From the NCBI GenBank assembly GCA_902826305.1, contig CADEEH010000014.1, forward strand, positions 1 through 53,871: a DNA stretch of 53,871 nt, read 5' to 3'. This DNA is from an uncultured Burkholderiales bacterium (GTDB lineage: Bacteria > Pseudomonadota > Gammaproteobacteria > Burkholderiales > Burkholderiaceae_E). Below the pieces are notes generated by a model. The model worked only from the letters and a program-made list of their open reading frames with translations. It was not told the origin of the DNA and made no database searches. Position numbers and translations under genes: made by a program. Shown in pieces: positions 41,491 through 50,200 of the stretch; the first letter of the stretch is position 1; each line of letters opens with the position of its first letter.

Positions 41491-43749
41491 TCAGGGGAAG
41501 GTGGGGCCGCACGCATAGTCGACTCGTGCGACGAAGATGCCGGCATGGTCCGCGCTGATGCCACGCACGGCCAGCACGCGGCCGTCGGCGGAGATCGCCG
41601 GGTACGCGAAATCCGGTCCGAGTACGCGCGTCGTCGTCCGGCTCGGGCGATGATGGAGGAAGATCTCCGCAGCGCCGATCGTGGTGCCGTAGGTCATGAC
41701 CAACGCCACGTGGTCGCCGGAAGCGGAGACCTGTGACGCCATCGCATATTCGTCCTGCCGCACGCCACCCCAGATCCGTCTGACCCCACCGGCGGGCAGT
41801 TCGGCTGTGAAGATGTTGTAGACACCGGTTCCGAGTCCGGAGGGCTCACCGGGAAGGCGGTTCTCCGCGAGCCCGGTGTAGACGAGTGTCCGTCCGTCGG
41901 CCGACATCGAGGGCCAGTGGTACGACGAGAACTCGGCCGGGAAGACCCGTGACTGCGCAGTGGCCAGGTCCAGGACCACCATGCCTCGGCTGGCTCCGCT
42001 CTGACCGGTGACCGCCAGATAGCGGCCGTTGCCCGACAGCGACAGGCTGGTGTATTCGAGAAGGTCCCCATACGACGCGAGCGGCTGGCTGATTCGACCG
42101 CTGGCACGGTCGAGGACGAACAGCTCTTCGCAGTCGCTGAACCGGCACCACGTGCCCTGGTACTGCGTCAGGTTCGGACGCCGCCGGTTGTACACGAGGA
42201 CAGTGCCGTCGCTCGACAGCAGGCGGGGCGTGACGTAACCGAAGAAACCCGGCAGGCGCTGCGGCTGCAAGCTGGTGCCATCCGTCACGCGCCGGATGCG
42301 GTCATCCTGACGATCGTAGAGGAACACGTCCTCGACCTCGCCGTTGCGGTCGGTCTCGCCGGCGATCAGGTTGGTGGCGGTGCTCTCGAAGAGCACGTAG
42401 CGGCCGTTGCCCGACAGGCTGAGTTTCGGGCTGGTCCCGTCGACCGTTGGCGGGGTGATCCGCGTGATTCGGCGGGAAGCGCGTTCGATCAGGAACACGT
42501 GCGAGTACGCGCCTGCGGCCGACGTGTTGCCGCTGCCGGTTCCGCTGTAGACGGCGTCAGGTGAGGTCGTGGTGAAGGCGATCACGTCGCCGTCATCGGA
42601 TATCGCCAGCGAACTGGTCGGCTGTTGCAGATCCTGCGGACCCTGGCTGTCGACCAGGTGATCCAGGCCCTTGAGAATCGGGTAACAGACCTCGGACGGC
42701 GATTCGGCGAACCGGGGGGCGATCCATGTCGTCCTCGTCGCACGCCACGGACTCTGCACCTGGATCGCGAACCGGGTGACACCTTCCGGGATCGTGACAA
42801 CGTAGGATTCTCCGGGCTGGGCGGCGATCCAGGGCTGCGACTGTCCGGTGCTGGTACCTCGCCGGAACATGAACGGTCGGCCCTGCGCATCGAACAGGTA
42901 GAGCAGCATCGTCGTTCCGGGGTCGGATGTGTCCTTGTCGACGGACAGGCGGTAGCGCCGGCCGGCCACGAGCGATTTGTCGAATCGCTGCACGGCGATC
43001 CTGAAATCCGTGCCCACCTCTGGCGGGGCAATGCGCAGACGGAGTCCGTCAGGCTCCGCGATGACACCGGATGGATTCCCTGTCCAATCGCTCCACTGAC
43101 CGGCCAATCCGGACAGGTTCGGGCCGGTGGGGCTCTCGGGTATCCCCGTGTACACGACGGGGAGAAGCAGTGTGTCCGACGCCGCATGCCACTGGCTGCG
43201 CACCTCAAGGAAGAATCCGGCCACTCCCGAGGGCGCGATGAAAGACTTCGGGGCGCCGTCATGCGCAATTGCCCAGAAGGCGTCGGTGCCCGTGCCGAGC
43301 GGAACGAATTTGCCGGCGGCATCGAAGGGGTAGAGGATCGCGACCGCCTGCGTGTCGCTGGCAATCACCTGCAGCGTGTAGAGAGTGCCGGCGACGAGTG
43401 GCGTATCGAATCGCCGCACGCCGATCGTCTGCTCGTGACCCGCCTCCGGACTTCCGAGGCGCAGCGTGTCGCCGGCCGTATCGTAGTAGACGTTGGCCAG
43501 CGTGCCATCCCACGACAACCAGCGATCGGAGAAATCGATCAGGTTGTCCGGGTCGGCGGCTTTCTCGTTGCCCGCGGCCATCAAGGTCGGTCGCAGCGTC
43601 GTAACGTTCGCGCCGGCGACGCCTTCGTTCGCGTTGGCCACCGTCGTTGCCACAGGAGTGGTTTCCCCGCCGGACCCACAGCCCGAGAGGGCAGCCGCGA
43701 ACAGCACGGTCGCCACATGGGTGAGGACGGCACAACGGATCGTTCTCAT
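41491..43749 (-). CDS. Large lipoprotein: two beta-sandwich repeats plus beta-propeller (copy 2)
   Basis: A 752-residue paralog of 27832-30108 with the same parts in the same order. A signal helix ends in lipobox LSGC, Cys24. Two related domains follow, the first opening NLIDFSDRWLSWDG with IGVRRFDTPLVAG and the second GLAGQWSDWTGNPSGVIAE with FAIQVQSPWRATRTTWIAP. The C-terminal propeller has LAISDDGDVIAFTT, PTVDGTSPKLSLSGNGRYV and ISADGRVLAVRG. The frame is open for about 300 further codons upstream, but that part overlaps an unrelated gene; ATG 43749 has GGGAG seven bases before it. Preceded by the same 33-bp element as copy 1. Function unknown. Confidence 0.75.
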   Translation of the reverse strand: MRTIRCAVLTHVATVLFAAALSGCGSGGETTPVATTVANANEGVAGANVTTLRPTLMAAGNEKAADPDNLIDFSDRWLSWDGTLANVYYDTAGDTLRLGSPEAGHEQTIGVRRFDTPLVAGTLYTLQVIASDTQAVAILYPFDAAGKFVPLGTGTDAFWAIAHDGAPKSFIAPSGVAGFFLEVRSQWHAASDTLLLPVVYTGIPESPTGPNLSGLAGQWSDWTGNPSGVIAEPDGLRLRIAPPEVGTDFRIAVQRFDKSLVAGRRYRLSVDKDTSDPGTTMLLYLFDAQGRPFMFRRGTSTGQSQPWIAAQPGESYVVTIPEGVTRFAIQVQSPWRATRTTWIAPRFAESPSEVCYPILKGLDHLVDSQGPQDLQQPTSSLAISDDGDVIAFTTTSPDAVYSGTGSGNTSAAGAYSHVFLIERASRRITRITPPTVDGTSPKLSLSGNGRYVLFESTATNLIAGETDRNGEVEDVFLYDRQDDRIRRVTDGTSLQPQRLPGFFGYVTPRLLSSDGTVLVYNRRRPNLTQYQGTWCRFSDCEELFVLDRASGRISQPLASYGDLLEYTSLSLSGNGRYLAVTGQSGASRGMVVLDLATAQSRVFPAEFSSYHWPSMSADGRTLVYTGLAENRLPGEPSGLGTGVYNIFTAELPAGGVRRIWGGVRQDEYAMASQVSASGDHVALVMTYGTTIGAAEIFLHHRPSRTTTRVLGPDFAYPAISADGRVLAVRGISADHAGIFVARVDYACGPTFP

Positions 43750-43825
43750 GAGCCCACTCCCTGCCATCGTCATGCGGGAATCATGCGCGCGCCCCCCGGG
43801 CAACCTGGGATGTCCGAACGAAAGC

Positions 43826-43858
43826 GTCGTGCAATGCGCGCAACGTTGCTTGCGCGAC
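43826..43858 (-). promoter_or_regulatory. Conserved upstream element, copy 2
   Basis: Second copy of the 33-bp element, with palindrome GCAACGTTGC at 43840-43849 between GTCGTGCAAT and GCGCGAC. It starts 77 bases before ATG 43749 of lipoprotein copy 2. Only three bases differ from copy 1, all outside the palindrome and flanks. The rest of the 287-bp gap between this gene and the DUF3667 gene shows nothing else clear. Confidence 0.65.
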
Positions 43859-44036
43859 TGATGGGCGCGCATGGAAGGCGTTCGTGGCGGGCTGCCATGC
43901 AGCGCGTGCATCGGCACACCGCGCCAGGTAGGGGACGTGCTCCAGCCAGCGTGGTTCACAGCCTCGGAAAGAAGTGCCGTTGCGCGATGACATTGACACC
44001 GGCGGTCCGGAATGACAGGCGGGCTCAGGCCACGCG

Positions 44037-44882
44037 TCAGGTTCCGTGCAACGTGATCAGGAACACCACGAAGCGGTAACCCAGCACGATCGCGGCGACC
44101 GCCACCGACAACAACAGTGCCTTCACGATGCGCAGCGCGCCGGTTGCGCCGTAGACCGGGCCGATCGCGACGTAGAGATACACCACACAGGCCACGAGAT
44201 TCGCAGCGCTCAACGCATTGTCCACCGACGGCGACTCCAGGCCTCCCCATCCGGCCAGGGCACTGATCCTGGCGACCAGCAGCGCAACGCAGAACAGCAG
44301 CATCAGGAACGTGTAGAGATGCAGCGAGAACGCGACGTGGGTCATCAGCGGACGGCGTGCACGAAGGAAGACCATCGGCAGCAGCAATGCGAAAGGCAGC
44401 GTCATCAGCAGGATCAGGGACTTCGCGTTGAACACGACCGCGCGATCGAATGCGGGAGTGAACTGCTCGAGGGTCCTGTGCGACGACTCCAGGCGCCGGG
44501 CCAGCAGCGATCGGGCCAGTTCGCTCCAATCCTGATGGTGCAGGTGCGAATCGAGCGACGAACTGAAGACGGCCCCGCCAGTCAGTGCCTGCAACGCGAA
44601 GAAGATGAGGTTGGCGATCAGGAACAACTGGAACGGCGCCACGTACTGCCGGCGCACGCCCTTCGTCCACGCCATAGTCAACTCGCCGGGCCGACGCAGG
44701 AGGCGGTCCGCCGTGTGTGCGGCGCGGGCGTCGATGCTGGTGAGCGCATGCAGCACCTTCTCGGACACCCCGCGAAGGCTCAGGTCACGCGGCGCGATCG
44801 GTTCCTCGCCGCAGCGAGGACAGAACGGGGAATCGACGGTGCTCAGGCAGGTCGGACAGGTCCAGGGAATGGTGCCGGGCAT
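44037..44882 (-). CDS. DUF3667-type membrane protein with N-terminal zinc ribbon
   Basis: A 281-residue protein starting with CPTCLSTVDSPFCPRCGEE (residues 8-26), a four-Cys zinc ribbon. Next comes a helical soluble part, LRGVSEKVLHALTSIDARAA, and then about five membrane helices, including FQLFLIANLIFFALQALTGG and SLILLMTLPFALLLPMVFL. This plan (ribbon, RRPGELTMAWTKGVRRQYVAP, membrane part) matches DUF3667 proteins. GGGAGG lies five bases before ATG 44882; a GTG at 44894 is possible. Function unknown. Confidence 0.8.
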   Translation of the reverse strand: MPGTIPWTCPTCLSTVDSPFCPRCGEEPIAPRDLSLRGVSEKVLHALTSIDARAAHTADRLLRRPGELTMAWTKGVRRQYVAPFQLFLIANLIFFALQALTGGAVFSSSLDSHLHHQDWSELARSLLARRLESSHRTLEQFTPAFDRAVVFNAKSLILLMTLPFALLLPMVFLRARRPLMTHVAFSLHLYTFLMLLFCVALLVARISALAGWGGLESPSVDNALSAANLVACVVYLYVAIGPVYGATGALRIVKALLLSVAVAAIVLGYRFVVFLITLHGT

Positions 44883-44971
44883 GGAACCTCCCACGAGCGA
44901 TCGGCCGGCGCCGGCAGGCGCGAACCGTCAGGCCGAATCGAACGAATCGTCGTAGGCCGCCCCCTGCTGCC

Positions 44972-45553
44972 TCAGCCGTCCAGTCCGCCGGCGGTCGGCT
45001 TCGCGATCGGGCGGATCACCCGGCAGGGATTGCCGGCCGCGAAGACGTCCTCCGGAACATCCCGGGTCACCACGCTGCCGGCGCCGATCACGGCCCGCGC
45101 GCCGATGCGTACGCCGGCGAGGATCAGCGCGCCCGCACCGACCCACACATCCGCGCCGATCGCGATCGGCTTGCCGAACTCCTGGCGCCGGCGCAACGCC
45201 GCATCCATAGGATGCAGCGGTGTGAGGATCTGCACACCCGAACCGAACTGCGCGTGATCACCGATACGGACCTCGCAGACATCGAGCACCGTGCAGTTGA
45301 AGTTGAAGAAGACACGTACGCCGAGGTGGATGTTTGCGCCGTAGTCGCAGAAGAACGGCGGCTGCATCCAGACCGTGTCGCCGCCCGCACCGAGGAGCGC
45401 CGTCAGGACCGCCCGCCGCTCGGTCTGCTGGTCCTCGCGGGTGTCGTTGAGTGACCGGCACAGGTCGCGCGCTCGATGGCGCGCCCGGACGAGTTCCGCG
45501 TCGTGCGGGTCGTACAGCTCGCCCGCGAGCATCTTCTGGCGTTCGGTAGACAC
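44972..45553 (-). CDS. Maltose/sugar O-acetyltransferase
   Basis: Left-handed beta-helix acetyltransferase of the LacA/Maa group, 193 residues, moving acetyl from acetyl-CoA to a sugar hydroxyl. N-terminal Mac domain: ERQKMLAGELYDPHDAELVR. Hexapeptide repeats follow, with PPFFCDYGANIHLGVRVFFN, the catalytic His in TPLHPMD, and ADVWVGAGALILAGVRIGA and VTRDVPEDVFAAGNPCRVIR at the end. The GTG at 45553 (VSTERQKML) is taken as start because the Mac domain begins there; upstream residues do not fit the family. Confidence 0.9.
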   Translation of the reverse strand: MSTERQKMLAGELYDPHDAELVRARHRARDLCRSLNDTREDQQTERRAVLTALLGAGGDTVWMQPPFFCDYGANIHLGVRVFFNFNCTVLDVCEVRIGDHAQFGSGVQILTPLHPMDAALRRRQEFGKPIAIGADVWVGAGALILAGVRIGARAVIGAGSVVTRDVPEDVFAAGNPCRVIRPIAKPTAGGLDG

Positions 45554-45718
45554 GTCTCGCAGTGGGCCAGAGGAAACCGACGATTGCAATGACCGCCCTC
45601 CCGGCTTCCCGGTCGTGCCGGCCAGACGCCGGCGATCCTCCGGAGCCGTCCGCGACACGTCGCCTTGGCAACCCGCCTGCCTGGACGCGATACTTCGCGA
45701 TCAAGCGAGGCCTCCGAC

Positions 45719-46471
45719 ATGACACCCGGTCCGTCCGAAACGAACGCCGAACGCCTGCCGCGCGCCGCCTACACGGTGTTGTCGCCGCACGCGGTCGAAG
45801 CCTCCGGGCTGACAAGAGGTCCTTGGGACCCCGGGCACCAGCACGGGGGACCCCCGGTCGCGATGGTCTGTCGCGCGATCGAGGCGGTGGCCAACGAACA
45901 CGGACTCGGCCACATCGGGCGGCTCACCGCGAACCTGCTGCGCCCGGTGCCGATCGGCAAGCTGGAGATCGAGGTGATCACTGACTACTCGGGGCGCAAT
46001 GCCGCGCACTACTCGGCGCGCATCCGCAGCCACGACAAGGAGATCGCCCGCTTCACCGCGCTCGCCCAACGCGAGAACACGGTTCTGCTGCCGGACAAGC
46101 TGGACGGCCATCCGCTGCCGAAGGCGCCTCGCTCGCCGGCCGACAGCCCGATCGAGCGTATCCCGTTCACCCGGGATCTGATCGGCTACGGGGACCTGGT
46201 CGAGAACCGCGTCGCCGGCGGCCGGATGTTCCGCGGCCCATCGGCGGTCTGGTTCCGCCTGAACCATCCGCTCGTGGCAGGTGAGACGCCCAGCGGTTAC
46301 CAGCGGGTCGCCGTGGCGGCCGATTCGTCGACCTGGGCAGGGACGCACCGACTTCGGGCTCCTATGCCGGCGTCGATCCCATGGGCCTTTTCTGGTCGCG
46401 GGCCGTGTTGCCGGCTGAGCAGGCCGCGTCGATCACGGCAGTGGCCGACGATCCTCAAACGGCGACATTGA
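45719..46471 (+). pseudogene. Acyl-CoA thioesterase, 3'-truncated by fusion
   Basis: The first 202 residues look like a TesB/double-hotdog thioesterase family protein: LTRGPWDPGHQHGGPPVAMV, RLTANLLRPVPIGKLEIEV, and GPSAVWFRLNHPLVAGETPS. Similarity ends at RVAVAADS near 46326. Family members normally continue AADSGNG and then about 55 more residues with the second hotdog strand set. Here the frame runs on for 48 Arg/Pro-rich residues that read the next gene in the wrong frame and stop at 46474-type context inside it. The last conserved bases are joined directly to the middle of a BAAT-like gene, so the gene seems to have lost its 3' end by deletion and may be inactive. Confidence 0.7.
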
Positions 46472-47442
46472 TCGCCGAGAGCGCCGGTGGCCGCGAAGCG
46501 ATCGTGCAGCGGAGTCGACGAGTCTTCGTCGGACCCGACATGTCCGAACGTGACGTTCGCGAGAACGGCCTGGTCGGCAAGATGTTCGAACGCGAGGCCG
46601 ATGGTCCATGTCCCGGATTGTTGGTCGTCGGTGGATCGGACGGCGGCTTCTACTGGTCGTATCAGATGGCCGCATTGCTTGCATCACACGGATTCCGGAC
46701 GCTGGCGCTGGCGTACTTCGGCCTCGAGGGTTTGCCCCAGGCGTTCGACCGCATTCCGCTCGAATATTTCGATACCGCGCTTGCCTGGTTGGGATCGCAG
46801 CGCGGCGTGTTTGCGGACAAGCTCGGTGTCGTGGGCGCATCTCGCGGCGGCGAGCTGGCGTTGCTGCTGGGGTCGAACAACCCGGCCGTGCGCGCGGTCG
46901 TCGCCTATTCGCCCAGCGGGATCGTATGGTCCGGGTATCCGGCGGCTGACTGGAGCGCCTGGACGCGGCATGGCAAACCCGTGCCCTTCGCGACGCCTCG
47001 CAAGGATCCGCAATGGAAGCAACTGTTGGCCGCCGGCCAGGTCGATGAGGATGGATTCGACTGGTACGACTTCGCGCTTCGGGATCCGGCGCAGGTGGAG
47101 GCTGCTTCAATCCCCGTGGAGCGGATCAACGGACCGGTACTGATGATCACCGGTGCCGACGACGGGATGTGGCCTGCGAGCCGCCTGACCGGTTTCGCGG
47201 TCGATCGCTTGCGGCAGAATGAGTTCGTGCATCGATTCGAGCACCTGAATTATCCGCAGGCCGGGCACTGTTTCGGTTGGCCCAATCTTGCCTCTTCCCT
47301 GGTGCAGCGGATCGTTCATCCCGCGGACGGAAAGACCTACGACATGGGGGGCACGGCGGAGGGGAGCGCAAAGGCACGGCTCGATTCGTGGCCGCGGATG
47401 ATCGGTTTTCTGCATGAGGCGCTCGCGAAGCAGTCCGGCTAA
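46327..47442 (+). pseudogene. BAAT-type acyl-CoA thioester hydrolase, 5'-truncated
   Basis: Alpha/beta hydrolase related to bile acid-CoA:amino acid N-acyltransferase and acyl-CoA thioesterases. The frame is recognisable from 46327, reading VDLGRDAPTSGSYAGVDPMG then LFWS, the end region of the BAAT N-terminal domain (human BAAT: VDLEHASSLGGDYMGVHPMG). The first 50-60 residues of the family are missing. The hydrolase domain is whole: GLLVVGGSDGGFYWSYQMAA, the nucleophile elbow VVGASRGGELALLLG, the acid in MITGADDGMWP and the His in QAGHCFGWP. ATG 46381 could still start a 353-residue protein, but it is within the N-domain and without a clear ribosome site. Joined at its 5' break to a truncated thioesterase gene. 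Confidence 0.7.
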
Positions 47443-47948
47443 CGCGACAGGCCGCGTCGCTCGACAACCCGCCATTCCTCGACCTGCGACCAGTCCGTCG
47501 TCCCGGCTGCCGGCAGGCCGATCGCCACGCCGTCGAACACGATCGATTCCCCGCGCCGGTCTTCGGCGACGGCGAGTTGCGTGCGCACACTGTCCGCCAG
47601 CGGCCCGTAGGCCAGACTCAGATGGGGCGCGAAGTGATAATCGGACGGCGTGCCCAGCAACTCGCGAAACCGCTGATGCATCCGCACCAGCAGCGGATCG
47701 TCGAACGGGATGAACAGCGTCTTGAACCGCGCCTCGCCATGCGCGGTCGGCCCGCACACCAATTGCAGGCGTGGAAACTCGGCCGCCACCGCATCGACGA
47801 CCGATTCGACCGGCGTTTCTCCCGCCACCCCGACATGCATCGTGACATGTGCCTCGAACCGCGGCGTTCCGTGTCGTGCACCGAGCCGGTCGATCGTCGC
47901 CTGCAACCGGCTGCGCCAGGGCTCGGCCGGGATCAGCCAGAACGACAT
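47439..47948 (-). CDS. 2H phosphoesterase (cyclic phosphodiesterase/2'-5' RNA ligase-like)
   Basis: A 169-residue protein of the 2H superfamily, which acts on cyclic nucleotide phosphates or RNA ends. Two HxT/SxL motifs form the active site: HVTMHVG near residue 34 and HLSLAYG near residue 117. The first strand is MSFWLIPAEP. Start 47948 has a GGTGA before it; ATG 47978 would add ten residues and lies five bases after the stop of the preceding gene. Convergent with the BAAT-like gene, whose last four bases overlap it. Confidence 0.8.
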   Translation of the reverse strand: MSFWLIPAEPWRSRLQATIDRLGARHGTPRFEAHVTMHVGVAGETPVESVVDAVAAEFPRLQLVCGPTAHGEARFKTLFIPFDDPLLVRMHQRFRELLGTPSDYHFAPHLSLAYGPLADSVRTQLAVAEDRRGESIVFDGVAIGLPAAGTTDWSQVEEWRVVERRGLSR

Positions 47949-47982
47949 CGGATCACCCGGCCGGACCGGCGCGCTCATCACG

Positions 47983-48798
47983 TCACGCGCCGCCCGTCCA
48001 GACGCCGGGAAACTCCGCCGCAGCCACGAGCCCTGCCGAGGTCCCCACATCGAGGAACCGCCCCTCGGCGATCAGTTCGGACTGCACGACCATCCCGGCG
48101 CGGATCGCCGCCGAGATCACCGCGCCCACCGGCCACTCGGGCATCGGCCCGCCCGCCGCCAGCGCCGCCCGCGCCTGCACCGCCAGTTGTCGAGTCTGCG
48201 CGACCAGGAACTCGGTGAACCGCGGCGTCCACGCGGCCACCATCCACGCGGCGTCGTCGTCGGTGCGTTGTGGTGACTCTTCCTTCGTGATCAGCTCGAC
48301 GATCCGGCCGTCGGCCTCGCGCCGTGTCGTGTCGATGCCCTGGTCGCGGCTTGCCGGCACCAGGCCCAGCACCACGTCGGCATCACCGCGCAGCAGCCGT
48401 GCCGCGGTCCGCGCGAACAGGTCCGCCGGTTGCAGCAGGATGTCCGGGAATCCGGTCAGCACGATCGCGTCACCGATGAACGGCGCGGCCTTCGCCAGCG
48501 TGAACGGCGGCCCGAACGGATCACCCATCACCAGGTAGCCGATGTCGACGCCGAACGCGGAGCCGTCGCCGTAGTACTCGGCGATGTCCCACTTGCCGTT
48601 GCGGACGATGAAGAACAGCTCGCTCGCGCCGGCGCGCCGCATCTGTTCGACCAGGTAGTGCGAGACCACCTTGGGCACGACGCCGCGGCCGTCGGCCGAG
48701 GGCCGCAGCCCGATCGGCAGCAGTTCCTTGCTGCACGGAAGCGGGGAGATCCGGGTGGCGCGGCCCCCCGCGGGAATCAGGCCGACGATCCGGGGCAT
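47983..48798 (-). CDS. NDP-sugar nucleotidyltransferase-like protein
   Basis: Sugar-1-phosphate nucleotidyltransferase family, 271 residues. The nucleotide-binding start is IPAGGRATRISPLPCSKELL, a variant of the GxGxRxxPxTxxxPK loop, and the metal-binding Asp is in VLTGFPDILLQP (family GD replaced by PD). TKEESPQRTDDDAAWMVAAW corresponds to the EKP and following region. The C-terminal part lacks a hexapeptide helix. Such proteins make activated sugars for cell-surface glycans, though the altered motifs leave the true reaction open. It lies just after ffh on the same strand, with 13 bases between. Confidence 0.78.
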   Translation of the reverse strand: MPRIVGLIPAGGRATRISPLPCSKELLPIGLRPSADGRGVVPKVVSHYLVEQMRRAGASELFFIVRNGKWDIAEYYGDGSAFGVDIGYLVMGDPFGPPFTLAKAAPFIGDAIVLTGFPDILLQPADLFARTAARLLRGDADVVLGLVPASRDQGIDTTRREADGRIVELITKEESPQRTDDDAAWMVAAWTPRFTEFLVAQTRQLAVQARAALAAGGPMPEWPVGAVISAAIRAGMVVQSELIAEGRFLDVGTSAGLVAAAEFPGVWTGGA

Positions 48799-48811
48799 GG
48801 TTCGGCTCTCG

Positions 48812-50167
48812 TTACCGCATGCCGGGCATGCCGCCCTTCATCGAGCGCAGCATCTTGGCCAGGCCACCCTTCTGCATCTTCTTGAACATGCCGGCCATCT
48901 GGTCGTATTGCGCGAGCAGCCGGTTGACTTCCTGCACACCGACGCCGGCGCCGGCGGCGATCCGTCGTTTCCGGCTGGCCTTGATCTGGTCCGGCTTGGC
49001 GCGTTCGGCCGGGGTCATCGAGTGGATGATCCCCTGCATCCGGCGCATCTCCGTCTCGGCCTTGGACATGTCGGCCTGGCCCGCGGCCTGCTGGAACTGC
49101 GCGGGCAGCTTGTCGAGCAGGCCGGACAGGCCGCCCATCTTCTTCATCTGCTGGAGTTGCGTCAGGAAGTCGTTCAGGTCGAACCGGTTGCCCGACTTGA
49201 TCTTGTTGGCGAGGTCCTGCGCGCTGGCGGCATCGACCGACTGCTGCGCCTGCTCGACCAGCGACACGATGTCGCCCATGCCGAGGATCCGGTTGGCCAT
49301 CCGGTCCGGGTAGAACGGCTCCAGGCCGGTCAGCTTCTCGCCGACGCCGGCGAACTTGATCGGTTTGCCGGTGATCGCCTTGACCGACAGCGCCGCGCCG
49401 CCGCGCTGATCACCATCGAGCTTGGTCAGCACCACGCCGGTGAGCGGCAGCGCCTCGTTGAATGCCCGTGCGGTGTTGACCGCGTCCTGGCCCTGCATCG
49501 AATCGACGACGAACAGCGTCTCGATCGGCCGGATCGCCGCGTGCAACGCCTTGATCTCGGTCATCATCTGTTCGTCGATCGCCAGCCGGCCGGCGGTGTC
49601 GACGAGCAACACGTCGTGGTAGTGATTACGCGCCCACTCGACCGCGGCGCGGGCGATCGCCTCCGGCTTCTGGTCGGCGCTCGAGGGGAAGAAGTCGGCG
49701 CCGGCCTGCTCGCTGACGGTTCGCAGCTGTTCGATCGCCGCCGGACGGTAGACGTCGCAGGAGACCGTCAGCACCTTCTTCTTCTTCTGCTCGCGCAGCC
49801 ACTTGGCGAGTTTGCCGACCGTGGTCGTCTTGCCGGCACCCTGCAGGCCGGCCATCAGCACGATCGCCGGCGGCTGGGTGGCCAGGTCCAGTTCCGCGGT
49901 CTGCCCGCCCATCAGCTCGGTCAGCTCGCGGTTGACGATGCCGACCAGGGCCTGCCCGGGCGACAGGCTCTGCAACACCTCCTGGCCCAGGGCCTTTTCC
50001 TTGATCTTCGCGACGAAGTCCCGCACCACCGGCAGCGCCACATCGGCTTCGAGCAGCGCGATACGGATCTCGCGCAGCATCTCCTGCGTGTTCTGTTCGG
50101 TCAGTCGGGCTTCGCCGCGCAGGGTCTTGACGACCTTGGCGAGGCGTTGGGAGAGGGAGTCGAGCAT
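48812..50167 (-). CDS. ffh: Signal recognition particle protein Ffh
   Basis: GTPase that binds signal sequences of nascent membrane proteins with 4.5S RNA and docks with FtsY. The 451-residue protein starts MLDSLSQRLAKVVKTLRGEA (N domain). The G domain has GLQGAGKTTTVGKLAKWL (P-loop), DVYRPAAIEQL, DTAGRLAIDEQM and TKLDGDQRGGAALS. The Met-rich M domain, from about 300, has GSGVxVQEVN-type sequence in IAAGAGVGVQEVNRLLAQYD and ends MLRSMKGGMPGMR. Divergent from the CcsA-like gene, as is common in beta- and gammaproteobacteria. Confidence 0.97.
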   Translation of the reverse strand: MLDSLSQRLAKVVKTLRGEARLTEQNTQEMLREIRIALLEADVALPVVRDFVAKIKEKALGQEVLQSLSPGQALVGIVNRELTELMGGQTAELDLATQPPAIVLMAGLQGAGKTTTVGKLAKWLREQKKKKVLTVSCDVYRPAAIEQLRTVSEQAGADFFPSSADQKPEAIARAAVEWARNHYHDVLLVDTAGRLAIDEQMMTEIKALHAAIRPIETLFVVDSMQGQDAVNTARAFNEALPLTGVVLTKLDGDQRGGAALSVKAITGKPIKFAGVGEKLTGLEPFYPDRMANRILGMGDIVSLVEQAQQSVDAASAQDLANKIKSGNRFDLNDFLTQLQQMKKMGGLSGLLDKLPAQFQQAAGQADMSKAETEMRRMQGIIHSMTPAERAKPDQIKASRKRRIAAGAGVGVQEVNRLLAQYDQMAGMFKKMQKGGLAKMLRSMKGGMPGMR

Positions 50168-50200
50168 GGGCTGCGGTACACTGGATCGGTGGACATTCTA

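Noticed and set aside
43750-44670. N-terminal extension of lipoprotein copy 2 by about 300 codons
   Set aside because: The stretch overlaps the DUF3667 gene, lacks a signal peptide at its start, and the lipobox and a good ribosome site both support ATG 43749.
48671-50200. Plus-strand frame running through ffh into the CcsA-like gene
   Set aside because: The part opposite ffh is a shadow; the hydrophobic family protein starts at 50201 (or 50189).
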